DNA of 64,000 bases. Source: Lunularia cruciata (lineage: Eukaryota > Streptophyta > Marchantiopsida > Lunulariales > Lunulariaceae). A model generated the notes under the pieces. That model saw only the letters and a program-made list of their open reading frames with translations, did not search any database and was not told where the DNA came from. Location of the stretch: contig OX419755.1 of assembly GCA_948567375.1 (NCBI GenBank), forward strand, positions 24,072,517 through 24,136,516, given 5' to 3'. This document shows positions 1 to 9,480 of this stretch, piece after piece (within the stretch, counting starts at the first letter, position 1; the number at the start of each line of letters is the position of its first letter). The position numbers and the translations under genes are program-made.

Positions 1-103
1 CTCTCAATGCAGACATTCATATTGTTTTAACACCCCAATTCAAAATTGGCTTTGTATTCTTCCACTTCCAAGATTTTATCCCCAGCAGCGGTGCCAAAAA
101 ACA
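1..103 (-). other. Element A internal leader with tRNA-Asp-type primer-binding site
   Basis: Read on the minus strand, the A LTR ends at 104 and is followed after six bases by TTGGCACCGCTGCTGGGGAT (about 78-97 on the plus strand). This is close to the plant tRNA-Asp primer-binding site (TGGCGCCGTTGCCGGGGA), with a few transitions of the kind expected from decay. The remaining bases 1-77 would be the 5' leader of the element, which leaves the window to the left. The site fixes the LTR at 104-11722 as a 5' LTR and so fixes the element's orientation as minus. Confidence 0.75.
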
Positions 104-764
104 TGTGACAACTCGGAAAATATCACTTTTGTGGTAATCAAGTAAGTAAAGTTTATTCCCACAAAGATACTAGTCAGAATTGATCAAATAGGAAGCAAAG
201 TAACAACTTCAGTTTTTCTTGGTTGCGTCTTTAATCTCTCACGTAGAAACTACACCGAAAAGAGAGTAACAAGCATTGATTTGTAGTCTCGTCACAAATT
301 AACACTCCTTAATCACAACTTCAACAAATCTTTCCAATTAATCTTGATTGTGATGATTCAAGCTCTCCCAAAAATGGCACTTCACTGCAAAACAACTTTG
401 CCTCAAAATTGTGTTCCATCCCTCCACTAAAGGCACAACTTCCTAAATCAAAATTGATTCACATAAACTTTGCACTGCACTCACAAATGCAGAATACTAC
501 CAACACTACAATTCCTCTCAAATCTGTCAAGGTATTGCTCCAATTGCACTTCACTCAAGATCAAACACACAAACTTAAGATCAAGGCTACAGAATCTAAC
601 ATCCAACTGATTTGCACTTTGAAATTCTCCCAACACTCACAAACACAAGCATAGAATTGATACTTGGAATTGAGCTCAAGCAATGAGCACTGCTTCACAA
701 CACTTCACTTTATCTATTCTTAGAAATTATGAGCATTGAACAACATATGACTGCAAATGCCACT

Positions 765-772
765 CTTAAATA
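765..772 (-). promoter_or_regulatory. TATA-like box of the A LTR
   Basis: The minus strand reads TATTTAAG in a block (CACTATTTAAGAGTGGCATTTG) that is nearly identical in the A LTRs at about 44.1 kb and 59.93 kb. It lies about 660 bases from the LTR end, downstream of the LTR reading frame, so U3 would be about 3 kb and R-U5 about 0.65 kb. Function is inferred from sequence and position only. Confidence 0.45.
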
Positions 773-943
773 GTGAAGCAAATGACAATTACCTAACAAC
801 TATACCATTCTACAACAACTTTCCTAACCTACAAATCCAAAATGATAATGCACCTCTTCATATTTGCCTCTTCAGATCTCACAACTGTTACTACTCCAAT
901 CCAATGTCAACCTTGACCTTTGGTTCCCAAACCCGATGATCCC

Positions 944-1612
944 TCAATAATCACCATCCTTGGGTCTATCTAATCCTACTCCTAACTCTTCAAATTCTAC
1001 AATTTCTTCACTACAAACTACAATTGAGGTCTCAGGTAATCTTTCTAAGTTGGTATCTCTCGACCCACTTTTCTCTAAAGATTCATAGAGCAACTTTGAA
1101 GACACTTGTACTCCTACTTCTACAACTTCGGGTCTTTGTACTTCTTGTATTTCACTACGAAGTTTATCTAACTCTGTTCTAACAAGATCTAGTTTGAGAC
1201 ACACATTGTCTCCTACCTCTAACATCTTCATATCTACACGTTCTCGCAGACAAATTAATAAATTATTCGACTCCGTGTCCTTTGCCTTTCTCTTGCGTGT
1301 CTCTTGCACCAATAACTTCAGCTCATGCAATCTTGCCTTCTCAAGTTTACCTTCAACTTACATGCTCAGCATTGCCTTGATTTCATTGACAACTCCATCT
1401 ACCTCATCAGCTTCTCCTACGACCTCAAGCTTCTCCTTCTTCCTTTCTTCCTCCAATTCACTACTATACATCTGGAGCTTGTCTTCAAATTTGGCCTTCC
1501 ATGGCTCCTTCTCCCTCTGATTCACAAAGATTTGCTCCTTTGCTACCCAATCCTTGCAACAGATCTTCTTCTCTACCACTATCGTACTTTTCTTTTCTCT
1601 CTCTGGGAACAC
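944..1612 (-). pseudogene. C-terminal part of the A-LTR coiled-coil ORF (decayed)
   Basis: Two minus-strand frames (1358-1612 and 944-1330) together match the last 220 or so residues of the ORF in the A LTR at 59.1-59.8 kb. Shared features are a Lys/Glu-rich heptad-like segment, the LLVQETR(K/R)RKAKD block, a VGVQVS...LEKSGS block and a final acidic EFEELGVG stretch. The frame is broken by stops and shifts. Element E interrupts it at about 1582; the N-terminal continuation is at 9481 and beyond. The protein family is not recognised. Confidence 0.65.
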
Positions 1613-3014
1613 ACAGGGTGCCTAGCTGTGGAGACTACAGATCAGAGGCCTGAGGTAAACCCATAATGACTTGACTGAACACACGTGTGATCCTATCATC
1701 GGAACCCTCCTTTCTCATAAATAATATTCTTGCTATTGAGAAGGGTAGTACCAGGCAACCTAACCTGTCATCACAACACGCACTCTTGGTTTGTTGGTCA
1801 TCACTTCCAACATAACCAAGGAGAAATACACAACACTCCTAGAAGGAAATAATCTAAGCACAATGCCCGCACACCAATCCAAGCCAATTGGGCGTACAAA
1901 TAGGCATACAAGCACAAAGAGGATCCAATCACAAGAATAAGGCAACAACTCTCTGTACTTTTTGTCGGAAAAGAGCTTCAAAGCCTTCTTGCTCTGTAAT
2001 CAAGCTCATTTCAACCTATGCTCCAAGCTCCTCCCATCTGTACTTGAAAGCTCCACAAATTTCTACTCCATGTGGGGATTTTTTAAGTCTTTTTGATGGG
2101 GAAAACTTTGTGCAGCTCATATGAAAATAACTATTTTTGTATATCTTGGGTTCAAGTGTCTTAGGATTCAATGGAAATTCTGTGAGATAAGCTTTCCAAT
2201 GATATAAAATGCACATCAATCAGATCACTACAACTTGCCTCACAAGCTCTCAAAGTTGGCCAGGGTTTTGCAACTTTCACCCTAATTTTGAAATCCCCTT
2301 TTTAGGGTTTGCTCCTGGTTCTTGGCAAATTTTCCCCATATTTTTGATTCCAAAATACACTTGATCCTCACAAACACTCTGGCAACCTGAAACCATCAAT
2401 CATAGTCATAAGATAGGAGAATTGATATCCAATCAAGATGAAAGATAAAATTGCTCTACCGAGCTTATGACAGTATCTTCAATAGAATGTTTTGCATCAG
2501 ATCTCACTCTTCACAGATCTAGAACCAACCAAATTTTCCACAATAGCTGTTTGTGTAAATTTTCTATGTCTTGTCTAAGTTCTTGCAAATTTTGGTAGCC
2601 TAATCCAACTCCAGTCCCTAGATGTGGATCAATTCCTAGGCTGGGCTAACTTGTGAGCTCTATGGACCCAGGTACACTTGATCCAAGACTCTGATTTCTC
2701 TATTCAAAGAATTCACATGAAACCTCCACATAGAGGTGAAAACTCTATCCACCAACAACTCTGGAAATTTTCATAAGGAAATTCAAACCATAACTTGGGG
2801 AGTGATCAAAACTCCAAACCTAATCATTAGCTCTTCTCCAACACGTTACATCCCATAAGCTTCAACTTCAATCAATTAGATCTGATTTGAGATTGACCCA
2901 AAACTAGATTTTATTGCATTTAGTAATGTAAGCAATTTGTCTACTCTCCAATCCCACTAATAGATAGTGAAAATGTTTCAAGAAGCTCCCTCAATTGACT
3001 ACTTTGTGCTCTTG
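1582..3014. repeat. Unclassified repeat E, left part
   Basis: From TCGTACTTTTC onward this closely matches 63056-64000, in the same orientation, but the flanks differ (A-LTR ORF here, copia RNase H there). The left boundary of a dispersed element is therefore near 1582. No terminal inverted repeat, TG/CA terminus or coding domain was recognised. E interrupts the A LTR and is itself interrupted at 3019/3020 by chromovirus C1; it resumes at 8663. The short frames inside it show no domain. Confidence 0.6.
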
Positions 3015-3019
3015 GGTAT
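3015..3019. other. Target-site duplication of chromovirus C1 (GGTAT)
   Basis: GGTAT directly precedes the left LTR and recurs directly after the right LTR at 8658-8662. A perfect 5-bp duplication is the usual footprint of a Ty3/gypsy integrase. It shows that 3020-8657 entered as one unit and that neither end has been lost. Confidence 0.95.
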
Positions 3020-3431
3020 TGTAAAAGACCGAAACCGAGGAGAGAAATAGGAGAATGGAAACTCACATTGGGACACTTGAATGAGGGAAAACTCTAAATG
3101 CCTAGCATGAGCTTTGGCTTTGGTATTTATAGGTAGCATACAAGGCCCTTGAGAAGCTTTTCAAGAAGCTTCCTCAAGCCGCTTTCTTAGAGTGCAAGCC
3201 AAGTTAACTAGGAAGCTTCTCAAGAAGCTTCCTTTTAGAAACCGCCTACTTGCCGTGCAAGCTAAGCTAGTTTGAAGCTTCTAGAAGCTACTTACTTAAG
3301 GTGCAAGCTAAGCTAACCGGAAAGCTTCCCAAGAAGCTTCCTAAATACTTCCAGAATATTCTAGGCTAATTTGTCTTATGTGCTACTTCGTGAGCCTGAC
3401 TGACTTTGTCGCTAAACTCCATATTGTTACA
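3020..3431 (-). repeat. 3' LTR of chromovirus C1
   Basis: 412 bp, TGTAAAAGACC...TTGTTACA on the plus strand. It holds many AAGCTT-centred palindromic motifs. It lacks a short segment around the repeated AAGCTTC...TAGAAGCT motifs that is present in the partner LTR. The integrase-chromodomain frame ends about 30 bases inside it, and the purine-rich GGGGGAATA next to the LTR on the minus strand is a plausible polypurine tract. Confidence 0.93.
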
Positions 3432-3460
3432 TATTCCCCCGTTGCTAGTTGGTGATGTCC

Positions 3461-4552
3461 TCATCGCCAGTGAAGCTTCAAATTCCTGATGGCCGTCTGT
3501 GCATTGGGGAGGTGAGAAAGAGGTTCCCAGGTGGCATCATGAAGGGGATATCCTTTCCAAAGGACCTTGTACTCCGTATGTTGGCAACAGCCTCGTTGAA
3601 TGTGGCGACGCGCAAGGATATGATCAACTTTGTACTCCTCATGATCGTTGATAGGGATAGGAAGAGGGGGAGGTTGGACTTGAGAGGAAAAGGAAGAGGG
3701 TTTTGGAACAAAGGGTTTCAACTTGGAAACATGAAAGACAGGATGGATACGCATGTGACAAGGCAAGGCAAGACGATAAGCAACAGGAGAGACAATTTGG
3801 GTGATATCAAAGGGTCCTATCCAATTAGGGGCAAGTTTATGAACTTGGGTATCAAGTGGGAGAGGGAGGTTACTAGAGGATAGCATGACTTTATCACCGA
3901 CTTCAAAGGTGAGATCTCGACGATGGTGGTCCGCATATTGTTTTTGGCGATTCTGAGCAACAAGGAGGTGAGACTTGGCTTGTTGGAGAGATTGGGATAT
4001 AGTGGTCAAGAATGTGGAAGTATGAGGAACCTGAGATGGAAGGCGAGCAAGAAGAGAATCTGGAACAAGCGGATCTTGGCCAAAATTGAGAAAGAAAGGA
4101 GAGAATCCGGTGCTTGCCTGTTTGGAATTGTTGTAGGCAAATTCGGCAGCGGCAAGACATTCATCCCCATAGGTATGGTGGACATTGACAAAGGCATGCA
4201 ACATATCCTCCAATGTACGATTTGCACGTTTGGTTTGTCCATCAGTTTGAGGATGATAGGCCGTGGACAAAGCAAGCTTGGTGCCGAGTATCTGAAAGAG
4301 TGCTTGCCAAAACTTCCCGGAAAAGCAAGGATCACGGTCGGAGATGAGTACGCATGGCATTTCATGATGCTTGAAGACATTGTCAAAGTAGATTTGCGCT
4401 AAGGTTGGAGCATCCACGGTATCACAGGTTGGTGCCAAGTGGATTTGCTTACTAAGCTTATCCACAAACACCACGATGGCGGTGTGTCCTTGTTTTGTCT
4501 TTGGCAAGGATGTGATGAGATCCAAGCTCACATGTATCCAAGCTCCCAACAA
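3461..4552 (-). pseudogene. C1 integrase core, C-terminal domain and chromodomain
   Basis: An open frame of 363 codons. It contains the rve core with first Asp in SLDLITSLP, second Asp in LISDRDPCF, and the third-residue region AYHPQTDGQTKRANRTLED, followed by the GDKVML C-terminal motif and HPVFHVSKLK. A chromodomain (VDHILARR...YKVLWKGYPLHDATWEPLSHL) forms the last 60 or so residues. Chromodomains of this type direct integration toward particular chromatin. Oddity: the usual catalytic Glu of the DDE triad (QTER context) reads Lys here (QTKR). The frame opens inside the core; the N-terminal zinc domain lies upstream in broken frames. Confidence 0.9.
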
Positions 4553-5690
4553 GCTGATGGAATGGCAAGCGGTTGAAGGAGTCCACCCGGCTTCTAGTTG
4601 CTGGCCTTGTTACACTGGCAGCTCTCACACGATTGGACAAATTCTTGAACATCTTGTGTCATGTTGGGCCACCACCATTGACATTGGAGGGTACCCAAGG
4701 TCTTGTCTACACCCATATGACCAATGATTGGTAAATCATGGGCTTCTTGAAGGCACACAAGTCAAAGATCACCTTTGGCTAGAACATAGATCCGGTCCGC
4801 ATGGAATAGAAGGCCTTCCTTGAAGGAGAAGGTGTTGTACTCCTTGTCACCTGTTGTTAGCCGACCATGTACCATTTGGAAGAAGGGATCTTGTGTAGAG
4901 CTAACCAAAACTTGTTATGAATCTTGGGATCAATTGACACCGTCGTAATTGCTACCGCAATGAGAGGAAGAGACTTCAAATCAGGTTGTTGTGATAGAGC
5001 ATCAAGGATGACATGGAACCGACCTGGTTTGTACTCAAGTTTGATGTTGAACAATTGGAGTTGCTCTTCCCATCAATGATGTCGACTCTTCATGTGCTCT
5101 AGGTGTAAGGTCTGCAACAATGGCTTGTGATCAGTTCGCATGATCACTTGTTTCCCCAAGAGATAATGCCTCCATACCTTGGTGGCATATACCATTGCAA
5201 ATTGTTCCCGATCTCAAGCAGAGTAATTTCTTTCAGCTGTATTTAGTCGGCAAGACACAAAGGCAATAGGATGTAGTCCATCTGGAAATTCTTGTTGCAA
5301 CACAGCTCCAATTGCAAAGTTAGAAGCATCAAAATCAACCACACAAGGTAGTTGAGGATCATATGGTTGAAGAATGGGTCTTGAAGACACCATATGCTTT
5401 AACTTCTGGAATGCTTCTTCATGCTTGGTGGTCCATTGGAAGCTCAAGTTCTTTCCCAAGAGGTCAGTCAATGGTGCAGCCATGTGAGCATAATAGTGGA
5501 TGAACCGTCGGTAAAAACTGGCCAATCCATTGAATGCTCATACTTCGGTAGCATCCTTTGGGGTAGGCCAATCAGTAATGGCCTTGATCTTCTCTTCTTC
5601 CAACTTGATCCCCTCTGATGAGATCTTATGACCCAAGAAGGTAACCTCCTTTTGCCAAAAAGCACACTTTGACTTCTTGTAGTAAAATTT
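4553..5690 (-). pseudogene. C1 RNase H and integrase N-terminal region (broken)
   Basis: Minus-strand frames at 5468-5665, 5214-5525 and 4857-5054 carry the RT-thumb/RNase H block ([18 protein letters not shown]...[36 protein letters not shown]) and the following EYKPGRFHVILDALSQQP. These are typical of Ty3/gypsy RNase H, which removes the RNA strand of the RNA-DNA hybrid. Frame changes near 5210 and 5055 break it. The segment 4553-4856 should hold the HHCC domain; only fragments (CQRCKIS-like cysteine-rich residues on the minus strand) can be guessed. Confidence 0.8.
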
Positions 5691-5693
5691 CCA

Positions 5694-6290
5694 CTATTGT
5701 AGTTGTTTTAGGACTTCTCGCACATGATTCATGTGTTCTGCCTCTGTCCTACTATAGATTAAGATATCATCTAAGAACACTACCACGAACTGATCCAATA
5801 GTCCCTCCAACATCCGATGCATCTGATCCATGAAGACTGCTAGAGCATTAGTGAGTCCAAAAGGTAGAACTCTCCACTCAAAATGTCCATACCTTGTACG
5901 AATGGCAGTCGTTTGCACGTCCTCTCCTTCAATAGGAATTTGCCAATAGCCGCTACAAAGATCTAGCTTGGAAAAGTAGCGTGCTCCACTTAATTGATCA
6001 AGCAGGTCATTGATCTGAGGCAAGGGATATGCATTCTTCACGGTTTGCTTATTGAGCCCACGGTAATCAATACAGAAACAAAGCCCTCCATCCTTCTTTG
6101 AAACAAATAATACCAGTGCTCCCCACGGAGAGGTACTATGTCGTATGAAATCCTTCTCCAACAACTCTATAAGTGTTGTTCGCAACTCCTCTAACTCCTT
6201 TGGTGAGAGCCGATAGATTGGTCTACTCACTGGAGTACTCCTTGGCAATAACTTGATCTTGAAGGGCATACCTTGATCAGAGGGTAATCC
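5694..6290 (-). pseudogene. C1 reverse transcriptase
   Basis: The 191-codon frame 5694-6269 starts within [22 protein letters not shown] and continues through [52 protein letters not shown] and [19 protein letters not shown] to the catalytic [13 protein letters not shown]. It covers fingers and palm of a Ty3/gypsy RT with both Asp residues of the FLDD box present. It reads on toward RNase H only through a frame break at about 5690. The upstream linker contains a 63-bp tandem repeat. Confidence 0.92.
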
Positions 6291-6410
6291 CTATGGTAGA
6301 TCATCCGGAAACACATCTGCAAACTCATGAACTATCCAATCAACTGTTGCTTGATGCGGCACCTGGCCCTCCTCAAATTGTTCTTGTGCAATCGGCTTGA
6401 TCCACACCGC

Positions 6411-6600
6411 GAATACAGACTTATCTTCCTCCAAAGCTTGCTCTATCGTTGCTTCATTAACAAACTTCCCTTCTAGGGACTCATCTCTCTTCCAAGCTTG
6501 CTCTATGGTTGCCTTCTTGGCAAACTTCCCATCTTGGGACTCATCTCCCTTCCAGATTTGCTCTATGGCTACCTTCTCAACAAACTTCCCATCTTGGGAC
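6411..6600 (-). repeat. 63-bp coding tandem repeat between protease and RT of C1
   Basis: Three imperfect units of about 63 bases, each containing TTCCC(A/T)TCTTGGGACTCAT and GCTCTATGG on the plus strand. On the minus (coding) strand each unit encodes about 21 residues of the form ESxxGKFVxxATIEQAxxxD. C2 has the equivalent repeat at about 48.46-48.65 kb, so it belongs to the family and lies in the linker between protease and RT. Confidence 0.75.
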
Positions 6601-7034
6601 TAACTATTCTTAGGTGTCTTACTCAAACATGCCAGACAACCTAATCGGAAATTCCTACCTTTGTTTTGTACTTGAATTTGACGTTGGGTCCAATCAAATT
6701 GAACCTTATGACGTTCAAGCCAAGGTAGAACCAAAATGATATCATAGTGTAGAGGTGCCACTACAAACCTCATACACTCCAAATACTCCTTCCCAATCTT
6801 GAAGGTAACAGGATGCGAGGTGCAGAATGTATAACCTTTTCTACCATCCATCATCAAACTACTTCCAATCACTGGCTTGATAGGAATACCCAATTCCTTT
6901 GCTACTTGCATAGATATGCAATTCTCTGAACTTCCAAAATCAACCAAAATCCTACAACCCCGATTAGATATCGTACCTTGCAAGTGAAGCAAACTTGCAT
7001 AGGTCGAGCCTTCAATCCCATTGGAACTAATCAA
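6600..7034 (-). pseudogene. C1 retropepsin-like aspartic protease
   Basis: An open frame of 144 codons. It matches Ty3/gypsy retropepsins: LQGTISNRGCRILVDFGSSENCIS holds the active-site Asp, and the C-terminal part has YDIILVLPWLERHKVQFDW, equivalent to the conserved (I/V)LG..WL. Oddity: the active-site signature is DFGS rather than D(T/S)G(A/S). C2 has the same DFGS, so it is a family feature rather than a chance mutation. The protease would cleave the gag-pol polyprotein. Confidence 0.85.
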
Positions 7035-7075
7035 GCTCCCAGTAGGCGGCTCAAAATCTCCTACTGGGATTCTTT

Positions 7076-7960
7076 GTTTCCCTGATCATTCTGTTCCACA
7101 AACTCCATTTGGGCAACTTGTCGAGGTCACCCATTCCTAAGTGGACATTCAGCAATGCGATGTCCAACTTGGCGACAATAAAAGCAACCTCCATTTTGTT
7201 GTAATCTTTCTCTATCTACTATGCCAAGTAGTCTTTGTTGGATAGCATCAATCTCCATTGGTACCGGTTCTTCCACTTGTGGTACTGGTAGGTTTTGTGT
7301 AGGTTGAGGTCAAGACCAAGTTGTCGCAACTAAGGAATCAAAATGCTCAGCCAATTGCATGGCTTCTTCTATGTTTTGTGGCTCTCGCATGGTCACCTCC
7401 AATCTGGTTCGTGACTTCAATCCTCGCACAAATCGATCCAGAACTTCACCTTCTTGGATATCTAGAATTTGCATGATGCTATTCTAAAATTGTGTGATGT
7501 AGCTTCTCACTAAGCTAATCTGCCTCAACTCCGCCAATTTATCTCATGTAGCTCGGGTGGCATTTATAGTCTAAAATTGACCAAGTATTGCATCCTTGAA
7601 TTCTGCCTATGTCAAAATCGGTGTAACAATTTGTAGTTCAGCTCTTTCTACTCGGAATCGCCACCAAAGTTTTGCCACGCCATCCAACTGGCTAGAAGCC
7701 AAGAGAATTTGTTTCCGCTCATCTTGAAGATTGGTGGCTTCAAAGTAACGTTCACAGTCAAACACAAAATTCTCCACTGTGCTTGGAAGATTCTTGCCTT
7801 CAAACACCTTGGGTTTTGGAAATCAAATGCAATCTTCTCCATCTTGAATTGGCGCTCTGTCTATCTGTTCTCGTCGTTGCTGGTCTTGTTCATCCAACAA
7901 TCGAGTAAGATGCTCAATTTTTTGTTGCATTGCAAGGATAACATCCGGTATTGCCGCCAT
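7076..7960 (-). pseudogene. C1 gag with CCHC zinc knuckle (decayed)
   Basis: Broken minus-strand frames give a Ty3-type gag: FEGKNLPSTVENFVFDCERYF, LASSQLDGVAKLWWRF, and further downstream the AMQLAEHFDSLVATTW region that is intact in C2 (49370-49675). A zinc knuckle, CFYCRQVGHRIAEC (7145-7186), fits CX2CX4HX4C exactly. Stops and shifts interrupt the frame several times. Gag would form the particle and bind RNA. Confidence 0.8.
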
Positions 7961-8216
7961 TGCTACTACTCTATTCCACTACCCTCAATTTATCTAGTTG
8001 ATTAACACATAGATACAACACGTCCACCGTTCTCCATAAGTTACAACTGGAAGTATCAAGGGTTCCTCTGACACGGTGATCATATGTAGAAAATCTTGCC
8101 CAAAGCGTGAGGTGATGAATTGTGTGAAACAATGCTTTGGTAATATCTGGACATGAAAGTCCCAATGGTTTGGCGGAAGTAGATTTGGTGGTCCATAAAT
8201 TCCATCCATCCCATTC

Positions 8217-8231
8217 TTGCTTTGATACCAA
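8217..8231 (-). other. tRNA-iMet primer-binding site of C1
   Basis: Directly inside the right LTR, the minus strand reads TTGGTATCAAAGCAAG. This matches the initiator-Met tRNA 3' end complement (TGGTATCAGAGC) with one change. C2 keeps the exact TGGTATCAGAGC. It marks the right LTR as the 5' LTR. Confidence 0.9.
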
Positions 8232-8657
8232 TGTAAAGGACCAAAACCGAGGAGAGAAATAGGAGAATGGAAACTCACATTGGGACACTTGAATGAGAGA
8301 AAACTCCAAATGCCTAGCATGAGCTTTGGCTTTGGTATTTATAGGTAGCATACAAGGCCCTTGAGAAGCTTCTCAAGAAGCTTCCTCAAGCCGCTTTCTT
8401 AGAGTGCAAGCCAAGTTAACTAGGAAGCTTCTCAAGACGCTTCCTTCTAGAAGCCGCCTACTTGGCGTGCAAGCTAAGCTAGTTTGAAGCTTCTAGAAGC
8501 TTCCTTCTAGAAGCTACTTACTTAAGGTGCAAGCTAAGCTAACCGGAAAGCTTCCCAAGAAGCTTCCTAGATACTTCCAGAATATTCTAGGCTAATTTGT
8601 CTTATGTGCTACTTCGTGAACCTGACTGACTTTGTCGCTAAACTCCATATTGTTACA
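8232..8657 (-). repeat. 5' LTR of chromovirus C1
   Basis: 426 bp, TGTAAAGGACC...TTGTTACA on the plus strand, followed by the TSD GGTAT (8658-8662). It differs from the 3' LTR by a small number of substitutions and a short indel among the AAGCTT-rich repeats. On the minus strand a TATAAATA box (8336-8343) lies in CCTATAAATACC, a plausible promoter for the element. Confidence 0.93.
8336..8343 (-). promoter_or_regulatory. TATA box of C1 5' LTR
   Basis: TATAAATA on the minus strand, conserved at 3124-3131 in the other LTR and, as a TATTTATA block on the plus strand, in C2 at about 50395. It lies downstream of the AAGCTT-rich part of the LTR, as expected for U3. It is unproven as a promoter. Confidence 0.6.
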
Positions 8658-8662
8658 GGTAT

Positions 8663-9475
8663 GAATTTAACCCCCCTTGACTCAATTCATCATATCCCTC
8701 TCATACTCAGCTCAAATTGTGTGATTTCTATCTCCAAATTGTATCCTATCATCTCCTCTTTCCAATCATCTCCTTCTTCCCCCAAATGGCCTCCTTGAAC
8801 TCCCTCGATGGTCAAAAAAATCCAGACTTTTCTCTTGGGACCCAAGCTCTTGCACATTTGTCCTTTAGTCTTTTTACTTTTTGACAAATGGACCCCACAA
8901 CTCCACCTTGAAGCTTATGAGCAAAAATTTAGGCATTCTCCAACTATAGAAGGACATATATTGTCAAGTCCCAGACCTTTTCATAAGTAAGCACCAGAAG
9001 GATGAAAGGATCCGGGTTTCCCATCACCGACTCCTCAAACACCACCTTGAAATGTGCTACCAACCAATCCCATAAGTCGTCACGGTGTAAATCTGAAGCT
9101 TGATGAGAAAAGGATTTGTGAGTGACAGATTGGGAGCATGGGACATCTCATGCTTGAATGCTTCCTCTGATGCTCTAACACTTGTTCTCTGCTAGAACTC
9201 TCACTCCTAACGTCCTTCTCTCCTTGAGACTCTCCAAACTAAAACACACCCGTCTCTCAACTTGCCCTCATCTTTATTCATCAAAGCCCGTAAACATGAT
9301 AAGATTGTAACCCACATGGCCAATCACATTCATGTACATAGATAGCTCACATGGCAACATCTCATCCATCGGATCTAGCATATAACTTACCCCACTAACA
9401 TAGAGATAAACTATGATAAGTCACTTTTTTATGGCCTATGCAAACCACAACACGACACCGCGCTCCACTAACTCT
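8663..9475. repeat. Unclassified repeat E, right part
   Basis: This is the continuation of E after C1. Its right limit is set by where the A-LTR coiled-coil frame resumes (the minus-strand KKRAGEKDQA block ends near 9481). No domain, LTR terminus or inverted repeat was found. Removing C1, E would be about 2.2 kb. The second copy at the right edge of the window is cut off before reaching this part, so it cannot be compared. Confidence 0.5.
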
Positions 9476-9480
9476 TCCTA

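Larger units (their letters stand above)
3020..8657 (-). mobile_element. Full-length Ty3/gypsy chromovirus C1
   Basis: A 5,638-bp element with two LTRs (3020-3431 and 8232-8657), a perfect TSD (GGTAT), a tRNA-iMet primer site next to the right LTR and domains in the order gag, CCHC knuckle, protease, RT, RNase H, integrase, chromodomain on the minus strand. The chromodomain at the C-terminus of pol marks the chromovirus lineage. The LTRs look very similar to each other, with few substitutions plus one small indel, so this is probably the youngest insertion here. Stops in gag, RNase H and the integrase N-terminus show it is no longer autonomous. It sits inside element E. Confidence 0.93.

Noticed and set aside
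3100..3360. CRISPR-like array of short repeats
   Set aside because: The repeats are irregular AAGCTT palindromes inside a transposon LTR without regular spacers, in a plant nuclear context.
3449..4402. Plus-strand ORFs of 144 and 159 codons
   Set aside because: They overlap the chromovirus integrase-chromodomain frame on the opposite strand, which has unambiguous motifs.
1582..9475. Helitron interpretation of element E
   Set aside because: The left end begins TC, but the candidate right end lacks a clear CTRR preceded by a hairpin and a following T; not supportable.
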